Source: Nemertoderma westbladi (lineage: Eukaryota; Xenacoelomorpha; Nemertodermatida; Nemertodermatidae). Taken from it: a stretch of 64,000 nucleotides of DNA. Positions 57,701-64,000 of the stretch are shown here, piece by piece. The stretch covers positions 1 through 64,000 of the forward strand of contig JAUCBJ010007004.1 in assembly GCA_032718475.1 (NCBI GenBank). Direction: 5' to 3'. The notes under the pieces were generated by a model. That model did not search any database and was not told where the DNA came from. It saw only the letters and a program-made list of their open reading frames with translations. The stretch's first letter is position 1, and each line of letters opens with the position of its first letter. Made by a program: the position numbers and the translations under genes.

Positions 57701-60700
57701 AAAAATCGTAATAAACTTGATGCGTCTCCATGCTATTGGAAACTTGGCAATAGGACTTTCTGTGTCAAAACGGGGTGGGACCGATTTGACGCAGGGCAGG
57801 AAGTTAGCTGCTACTTTGACCTACGACTCAGAGGTTTGACCAAAGGTCGCTCCAATGAGCCTACACGGGCCGAGTACGCAAGCACTAGAGGGCTGGTTGG
57901 CCAAAAGCTCTGTTCGCAGCGGGAACTACCCACGCTCCTAAACCCCAGCTTCGCGAGCTAAAGTAGGCGAAGTAAAGGTGAGCCCCTTGCTAAGAATGGT
58001 GGTCTTTCCTTAGCAAGGATCTGTTAAATACACGTCAAGTTATGATTAATATTGGTGGTTGAAGGTAATTGTGAAGGGCGAGGGACGTTAGGATATTGGA
58101 TGGCAATGATAGGAGGTTTGAATTAAGGGGTGTGGATGGGGATAATATTGGAATAATTAATTATACTATATTTAAATTAGTATCACCACGAGGGAGTGTG
58201 TTTCTATATAGTGCTTCCTATGAAGGCGTGAAAAATCTACTACAAGGATAATCCCGTAACAAAGCATTAAAGTATATAAGGGGCTCCCCGTCCCAACCAA
58301 TCAGGATTGTTCGCTGAGTTGGCTTGTAGTTATGATACACGAAGGCCACAGACCTGTTAATAGCGGCATGCGGTGAGCGGTGGTGCAAATCAACGCTATC
58401 GATTATTAACAGCAGTTAAAAAAATAAATATTTAAAATCCGGTCCTCCCTCTTGAGTTAATGACCCCCCCCCCCCCCCCCCATGTCTATCCTGCATTGCT
58501 CTATCTCTGTCGAACTTATTACTAACTTATAAATCCGGTTTCAATGATGTTACCGATATTATTATTTATTTTATTACAATTAATAAATAATTACTAACCC
58601 TTAAAATAACAAGAAACTTTAGTGTTGAGAAGAAGGCAGTGAATCCGAGCATTGTGAGGAAGGATTCGTGTACGAAACCGACGAAAGTGAGATTTAGCGA
58701 GTCGCGGCCGCCGGATTTAACGATTTTATCGAGTCGGGACTCGGTTATTTGGTACCGGTAGAAAAACATTCCAATAGAAGCTGAAATACACATATATTTC
58801 AGGTAATAATCAATAATTAGTCTTCAATAAAAGTTGTTGCGGAAACTCAAAAATGGAAAGTGTCATCTAATTATGATTTACTGATAGTATCACTACATAA
58901 GAAATAACTTTATTTCTGTAAGTGTAAATATTAACAATTACAAGTAAATTAATAACCTAATAATTAATAAGATTTATTGTTCATTCAAATAATTGCTTTA
59001 ACCTTTAAATGACTTTTTGTCCTGAGGTCCCTTTCTATTCACATTAATTATCACTTTTTAATGTAATTTTTTATCATAAAAAATAATATAACTGTAACCT
59101 GTTCTATTTAATTTCGTTTATTGTTTGGGTTAGAATAACGGTTATTATAATTTTTGCTTTGCTTTTTAGTGATAATTCATATATTTTAGTGATAATTGAT
59201 ATATTATTTTAGTGTAAACTTAATATTTTAATAATTTTCCTACTAAATGACTATATTTTAGTAGGTGGATGACTGGTGGTGGACCTACCCAAGGATGTTA
59301 CAATGATCAACATGTCCAGGTAGTTAGCAACGTGTCTGAAATAATCTCTCTTATCTTCCGATAGTTTAATGGCCTCCCGAATAATTATAATCAGCGTCAG
59401 TATTGCCATGGCAACTAGAGATACAGCCATCCACATATCCTTTTCGGCAAAGTCATACTTCAGTTTGACAGGAAGAGTTCGGTAATATGGAAAACCTAAG
59501 CGGGGAATAAAAATGTAGGTACTTTTCAATAATTTACTTACAAACAATTACAACACTGCCAATAACTGGAAATTAATTTGTTCATTTTGAAAGCTACAAT
59601 TGTTTCTGAAACACTATTATGTTTCTCTTTATATTTTTCTATTTACATTTTCCTCTTTCTCGCTTTGTTTTCACAAGCATTATAAACATTGGGCAAAAAT
59701 GGGATGAAAAAAAACAATAAAAACTTGGCAAATGAAACAAACTGGAACCCAACTCTGATATAAAATATAATAAAACAAAAGCACAGAAATATTGTAGTCA
59801 GAGGAAAGTATAAAAAAATTCCCAGTCCCTTTTAGTTTAGAAGTAAAAGATTTATTTGTTACAATAAATATTTAACCTGATGCGGTTGGGGGGAATTCGA
59901 CAAGGAATGTGGTTACAGCGTAGACATTATTAGGTACATTGTAAGCCGTGAATTCCACGAAGATGGCTCTGGTAAATTCATCCAGCCACAATTCCGACTC
60001 CAACTTATCAAGATCTTCTAATGTCTCTCTCGGTGTCATCTTCATTTTATATATAAAGCCGCCTCCTAAATAAGACAAACAATTCTTACAGAAATACGTC
60101 GCTGTGTTGTATAAATCACTTACCCTCCTACAAATGGCTGCAGAATTTTAATTCCCACACTATTAATTCTACATTTATCATATTAGATACATATATTTAG
60201 TCTCCACTCCGCCACCAGTTATGTAGTCCACCAGTTATGTAGTCCAACAGTTAGTCCACCAGTTATGTAGTCCACCAGTTAGTCCACCAGTTATGTAGTC
60301 CAACAGTTAGTCCACCAGTTATGTAGTCCAACAGTTAGTCCACCAGTTATGTAGTCCAACAGTTAGTCCACCAGTTATGTAGTCCACCAGTTATGTAGTC
60401 CACCAGTTATATAGTCCACCAGTTTTCCAGTCCACCAGTTATGTAGTCCACCAGTTATGTAGTCCACCAGTTATGTAGTCCACCAGTTATGTAGTCCACC
60501 AGTTATGTAGTCCACCATTTATGTAGTCCACCAGTTATATAGTCCACCAGTTATGTAGTCCGCCAGTTATGTAGTCCACCAGTTATGTAGTCCACCAGTT
60601 ATGTAGTCCACCAGTTATGTAGTCCACCAGTTATATAGTCCACCAGTTTTCCAGTCCACCAGTTATGTAGTCCACCATTTATGTAGTCCACCAGTTATGT

Positions 60701-63328
60701 AGTCCACCAGTTATGTAGTCCACCAGTTATGTAGTCCACCAGTTATGTAGTCCACCATTTATGTAGTCCACCATTTATGTAGTCCACCAGTTATGTAGTC
60801 CACCATTTATGTAGTCCACCAGTTATATAGTCCACCAGTTATGTAGTCCACCATTTATGTAGTCCACCAGTTATAGAGTCCACCAGTTATGTAGTCCACC
60901 AGTTATGTAGTCCGCCAGTTATGTAGTCCACCAGTTATGTAGTCCACCAGTTATGTAGTCCACCAGTTATGTAGTCCACCAGTTTGTTATGTAGTCCACC
61001 AGTTATGTAGTCCACCAGTTATGTAGTCCACCAGTTATGTAGTCCACCAGTTATGTAGTCCACCATTTATGTAGTCCACCATTTATGTAGTCCACCATTT
61101 ATGTAGTCCACCATTTATGTAGTCCACCATTTATGTAGTCCACCATTTATGTAGTCCACCAGTTATGTAGTCCACCTGTTATGTAGTCCACCATTTATTT
61201 AGTCCACCAGTTATGTAGTCCACCAGTTATGTAGTCCACCAGTTATGTAGTCCACCATTTATGTAGTCCACCATTTATGTAGTCCACCAGTTATGTAGTC
61301 CACCAGTTATGTAGTCCACCAGTTATGTAGTCCACCAGTTATGTAGTCCACCATTTATGTAGTCCACCAGTTATGTAGTCCACCAGTTATGTAGTCCACC
61401 ATTTATGTAGTCCACCAGTTATATAGTCCACCAGTTTTCCAGTCCACCACTCACAGCAGGCTATTCTTGTAAAAATATTTAGAGCATACATATTATATGG
61501 CGCGCAAGTCGAATTTTTTTACGTGTTTTTTTCCCGGTACTTTGTATTTTACTTTCAACTTTAATTTGTTATGGTACATACTTCACTCAATTTTTATCTA
61601 ACTGGAATTCGATAAGAGAGAAGATACTCAGACTCACCCCCATACGTGGCCATAAGGGCCTTGAAGTCGGAACCGTCTACCGCTTCTGGCGACGACCAAC
61701 TATACCACGGTACGTTTACGTGAGACGGGTTCGTGAGATCCATCGGCTCCCAACGGGACCCGTAAGTACCTTGATCCTCGTTCCTCCTGGTGTACGAGGG
61801 AGCGCAGTCCTTTCCCAGCCCTTTATCTAGCGGCTGACATAAATCTACAACAAAATAAATACAGACACTAATTTATAGCATAAAAGGTGAGAATGGAGTA
61901 AATCAACAGCATTTAAACGATTCTCATAAATCTCGCATATCGACAGATAAATAACTTCGTTCGAGAGGTCTTCGTGACGTACAATGTAAGCAAGTTTATT
62001 ATACGGACGGGTACAACTAATCCAACCATTGCCTAGTCGCCCTCTTGCGGAGACTGGAGAACTGCAGAGTCTCAACCGTGCAAATTGTATTTCAAACTCT
62101 TGACAGACTACATACGGTATGTGTACTAAGTTTGGTTAAAAATTTAAACAAAATGTGTCTGAGTTATTAGCCATCAAACATTTGTCGACAGACAGACCAA
62201 CAGACATGCCAACAGTCCGAGGAATACTTCGGTTGAGACAGCAGAACCAGTATGCTAAGTCCACTGGACTAACAACGTCTCTCGTTCAACGCGTAGGAAG
62301 AATGGATTTTTAACACCACTCCATAATGGAGAAAGTTAGCGACTCGAATAAATTCCAGTTCTATTTAATTGTAATATCACTTTCATTAGTACAAATGTCT
62401 TACTTAATTATCACCTACCCCTCTTTACTCTGAGTTGACGTATCATAGGCATTCCGACCATTAGGTTGGCCTTGTCCCCCATGAGGCCCCGCAGACCCAT
62501 CGGTTTGGGATGAGCTCTGGAGTACCAAACATCCGCATAAAGTCCGGGAATCAATCTCTGTCGCATCCAGTAAAACCAATGTTCGTACGAAAACGCCTAA
62601 ATATAGGCAATTTATATTGTTAATGACAACTCCGCTTCAAGTCTATGGCATGCGTTACTATGGTAATAAAATCCCTTCACTAACATTTGCGAAAGTTGAG
62701 TTATCAGTAATATCTAAAATGGCGTTGCCTTCAACAAAAGTTTTTTTCATGTGGTTGTAAAGTTGGTAACCGAATATTTCTTGGTTCAGATTGAGTATTA
62801 GAAACAGGAACAAACAGAATGTCACAAACAGTACCACCTCCCACATAACGCTTCGCATTTTATATTCCGCGAGTTTTTTTGACCGAATTCGACTTTGTTG
62901 GAAGGAGGAGCCAGGAGGTCGAAACGATGGAAAAGCAGCAGGAAAACCTATAAAATTAGAGATAACAATAGTAAGGAAATATCAGCCTTGGTTCCTTTTC
63001 TATTGGAATTATTGTTTTAAAAAGCATAATAATGTGCTTCCTCTGTAGGGCAATTAAAACATCCAACTACAAATAATTTTATTTCAAGTACAAAAATAAT
63101 AAATAAAAACTTGAAAAAATATATTTCATTTTATATCTAACGGTTCAATAAAATTATCTCTCAATATGGATCCGAATACACGAACTACAGTTCTTTATAG
63201 CGTCGCAAATTACCGGCGTCGTGTATAAATTCTTCATCGATATCCAACTCAACATCAACGTTGTCATAATCCTCGTCGTCTTCTTTAGGTTTACAACACA
63301 TAGTGAGGGCGATAGCAAGGAAAACCAC
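54528..63328 (-). CDS. Polycystin-1-like channel protein, C-terminal ten exons (gene continues beyond the window)
   Basis: Exons on the minus strand: 63328-63214, 62947-62685, 62596-62419, 61844-61638, 60065-59877, 59495-59289, 58780-58599, 56123-55934, 55162-55029, 54731-54528. All have AG/GT borders and their phases agree throughout, giving 622 residues. In order: end of a membrane helix and acidic loop (KEDDEDYD), channel helix S1, the extracellular polycystin (TOP) domain (EHWFYWMRQRLIPGLYAD; WEPMDLTNPSHV), S2, S3-S4, S5 and pore (FNARITMLSRTLSHVS), S6 (NVIVINLFVAILNESISV) and a short basic tail. Polycystins are cation channel subunits of cilia and other membranes. The acidic loop before S1 points to the polycystin-1-like branch; N-terminal domains lie outside the window. 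Four introns hold repeats, two of them built from splice sites. Confidence 0.9.
55029..55162 (-). CDS. Polycystin-1-like exon with S6
   Basis: Encodes FEFNEMAYVTPDIGRTFFLL, then helix S6 ending NLFVAILNESISV, followed by donor 'gtaagt'. The acceptor follows 'taatttgcag'. Confidence 0.88.
55280..55750 (-). repeat. 36 bp minisatellite of copied 5' splice sites
   Basis: About thirteen near-identical units. On the minus strand each contains 'tacttggtaagagc', the same as the exon end and donor of the pore exon at 55934. Units differ mainly at one A/G position. The array lies in the intron between the pore exon and the S6 exon. Confidence 0.93.
55751..55933 (-). repeat. Diverged founder copies of the splice-site minisatellite
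   Basis: Between the true donor at 55934/55933 and the uniform array there are about four longer, irregular units (roughly 38-45 bp), each with 'taccaagta' or 'taccgagta' and 'ggtgct'. They look like the older steps from which the uniform array expanded. Confidence 0.75.
55934..56123 (-). CDS. Polycystin-1-like exon with S5 and pore
   Basis: Encodes FNARITMLSRTLSHVS, a hydrophobic helix (FALWFFIIFAGFWAVAYLLF) and the pore-side segment ending SLLSTLLG. The acceptor follows 'tttttttgttcag'. The donor 'ttg|gtaagag' is the template of the downstream minisatellite. Confidence 0.9.
56482..56634. repeat. Inverted tandem repeat, 15 bp unit (ggacaattcggtccc)
   Basis: Six units in one direction (56482-56573), a 16-18 bp spacer, then three units in the reverse complement (56590-56634). 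It can fold into a long hairpin. It lies in the polycystin intron between the S4 exon and the pore exon. Confidence 0.9.
56710..56932. mobile_element. MITE-like element with inverted ends of about 60 bp
   Basis: The left arm starts 'agagttaattgtatttta' and the right arm ends 'acaattaactct'. The arms include 'cacgttaagtaaaaacctta' and its complement and run to 'ccggtag'. The loop of about 100 bp has a second small palindrome (cagctgac...cagctgatc). No ORF. TA-rich flanks. Confidence 0.75.
57511..58255. mobile_element. Dispersed repeat element, copy 2
   Basis: Homologous at both ends to 10714-12259, with a shorter middle. Flanked by GTAACA at 57505-57510 and 58256-58261. It lies in the large polycystin intron. 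No coding frame. Confidence 0.55.
58464..58481. repeat. Homopolymer C tract, 18 bases
   Basis: Intronic C run after 'gagttaatga'. The large C/G tracts at 12341, 45440, 52856, 53099 and here all exceed 13 bases. Confidence 0.9.
58599..58780 (-). CDS. Polycystin-1-like exon with S3-S4
   Basis: Encodes ASIGMFFYRYQITESRLDKI, then FVHESFLTMLGFTAFFSTLKFLVILR. The acceptor follows 'tgtatttcag' and the donor is 'agg|gttagt'. Confidence 0.88.
59289..59495 (-). CDS. Polycystin-1-like exon with S2
   Basis: Encodes FPYYRTLPVKLKYDFAEKDM, the helix MAVSLVAMAILTLIIII, then RDYFRHVANYLDMLIIVTSL. The acceptor follows 'cccgcttag' and the donor is 'ttgg|gtaggt'. Confidence 0.88.
59877..60065 (-). CDS. Polycystin-1-like exon, TOP domain part 3
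   Basis: Encodes GGFIYKMKMTPRETLEDLDK through WLDEFTRAIFVEFTAYN and the strand VYAVTTFLVEF, which is typical of the last part of the extracellular polycystin domain. Donor 'tcag|gttaaa'. Confidence 0.88.
60205..61449. repeat. 16 bp minisatellite in a polycystin intron
   Basis: Unit 'tccaccagttatgtag', roughly 75-78 copies over 1.24 kb, with recurring variants (accattt, ttatatag, ttttccag). Blocks of variants recur together, e.g. 'ttatatag' followed by 'ttttccag' near 60410, 60630 and 61420, which suggests block duplication. Confidence 0.95.
61638..61844 (-). CDS. Polycystin-1-like exon, TOP domain part 2
   Basis: Encodes DLCQPLDKGLGKDCAPSYTR, then WEPMDLTNPSHVNVPWYSWS and GSDFKALMATYGG. Two Cys are likely to form a disulfide outside the cell. 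Donor 'gggg|gtgagt'. Confidence 0.9.
61845..62418. other. Polycystin intron
   Basis: No repeat or gene recognised; the 76-codon minus-strand frame at 61845-62075 is intronic. Confidence 0.6.
62419..62596 (-). CDS. Polycystin-1-like exon, TOP domain part 1
   Basis: Encodes AFSYEHWFYWMRQRLIPGLY, then GLRGLMGDKANLMVGMPMIR, the characteristic start of the polycystin extracellular domain. Donor 'aggg|gtaggt'. Confidence 0.9.
62685..62947 (-). CDS. Polycystin-1-like exon with S1
   Basis: Encodes a Pro/Ser-rich cytoplasmic piece (PAAFPSFRPPGSS), a basic stretch (SRIRSKKLAEYKM), the membrane helix WEVVLFVTFCLFLFLILNLN, and NHMKKTFVEGNA. Donor 'aaat|gttagt'. Confidence 0.88.
63214..63328 (-). CDS. 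Polycystin-1-like exon with acidic loop; first part equals the 57 bp repeat
   Basis: Encodes the end of a membrane helix (VVFLAIALTMCCKP), then KEDDEDYDNVDVELDIDEEF. The first 40 or so bases after the acceptor 'ttattatttcag' are the same as in each unit of the neighbouring array. Donor 'gccg|gtaatt'; the phase agrees with the next exon. Confidence 0.82.
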
Positions 63329-64000
63329 CTGAAATAATAAAATAGGTTTACAACACATAGTAAGGGCGATAGCAAGGAAAACCACCTGAAATAATAAAAT
63401 AGGTTTACAACACATAGTAAGGGCGATAGCAAGGAAAACCAACTGAAATAATAAAATAGGTTTACAACACATAGTGAGGGCAATAGCAAGGAAAACCACC
63501 TGAAATAATAAAATAGGTTTACAACGCATAGTAAGGGTGATAGCAAGGAAAACCACCTGAAATAATAAAATAGGTTTACAACGCATAGTAAGGGCGATAG
63601 CAAGGAAAACCACCTGAAATAATAAAATAGGTTTACAACACATAGTGAGGGAGATAGCAAGGAAAACCACCTGAAACAATAAAATAGGTTTACAACGCAT
63701 AGTAAGGGCGATAGCAAGGAAAACCACCTGAAATAATAAAATAGGTTTACAACACATAGTAAGGGTGATAGCAAGGAAAACCACCTGAAATAATAAAATA
63801 GGTTTACAACGCATAGTAAGGGTGATAGCAAGGAAAACCACCTGAAATAATAAAATAGGTTTACAACACATAGTGAGGGCGATAGCAAGGAAAACCACCT
63901 GAAACAATAAAATAGGTTTACAACGCATAGTAAGGGCGATAGCAAGGAAAACCACCTGAAATAATAAAATAGGTTTACAACACATAGTAAGGGTGATAGC
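63288..64000 (-). repeat. 57 bp minisatellite of copied 3' splice site and exon start, reaching the window end
   Basis: About twelve copies. Each minus-strand unit contains a T-rich tract, 'cag' and the first coding bases of the exon at 63328 (gtggttttccttgctat...ctaaaccta type). 57 bp is 19 codons, so two frames are open throughout and encode a repeated hydrophobic 19-residue unit. It continues past 64000. Confidence 0.93.

Overview
The window is nuclear DNA of an animal, most likely a marine invertebrate. The evidence is spliced genes with GT-AG introns, animal-type proteins (a WD40-Roc-COR-CARD signalling protein and a polycystin channel), several LINE families, a tRNA-derived SINE, BEL/Pao and Ty3-type LTR retrotransposons and many minisatellites in an AT-rich background. 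The LINE type, with an AP endonuclease and a 'GVLQGDTLA' reverse transcriptase, is common in cnidarians and other marine invertebrates. The phylum cannot be fixed from the sequence alone.

Layout. 1-1156: a short LINE scrap and a G-rich minisatellite. 1157-5799 (+): a two-exon gene for a WD40 / Roc GTPase / COR / tandem-CARD protein. 5800-13416: gene-free DNA with two 5'-truncated LINE pieces and a 1.5 kb dispersed repeat. 13417-39870 (-): a xanthine dehydrogenase/aldehyde oxidase-type gene with essentially no introns, cut in two inside its molybdenum domain by a 22,663 bp BEL/Pao retrotransposon (14675-37337; 1195 bp LTRs differing at three sites by eye; 5 bp target duplication GGCAA). That element carries a Gag-Pol frame and an additional 1417-codon ORF of unknown function downstream of integrase. 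Its Gag-Pol is itself split by a 3984 bp Ty3-type element (27677-31660; 258 bp LTRs, target duplication GGATC) that has lost its integrase core.

40005-50690: a SINE and then a four-level nest of LINEs, each level supported by an 11-14 bp target duplication except the outermost. 50690-52356: a 15/22 bp satellite interrupted by a small hairpin element.

54528-63328 (-): the last ten coding exons of a polycystin-1-like gene, covering the extracellular TOP domain and the six-helix channel, with every exon in consistent phase. Two minisatellites in this gene are built from its own splice junctions. One is a 36 bp array copying the 5' splice site of the pore exon. The other is a 57 bp array, reaching the window end, copying a 3' splice site plus the start of the next exon.

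The three host genes have no evident functional link. The window is dominated by recent insertions: one gene is freshly broken, and another has splice signals amplified many times. The most novel items are the extra ORF in the giant BEL/Pao element, the two splice-site minisatellites and the WD40-Roc-COR-CARD-CARD architecture.
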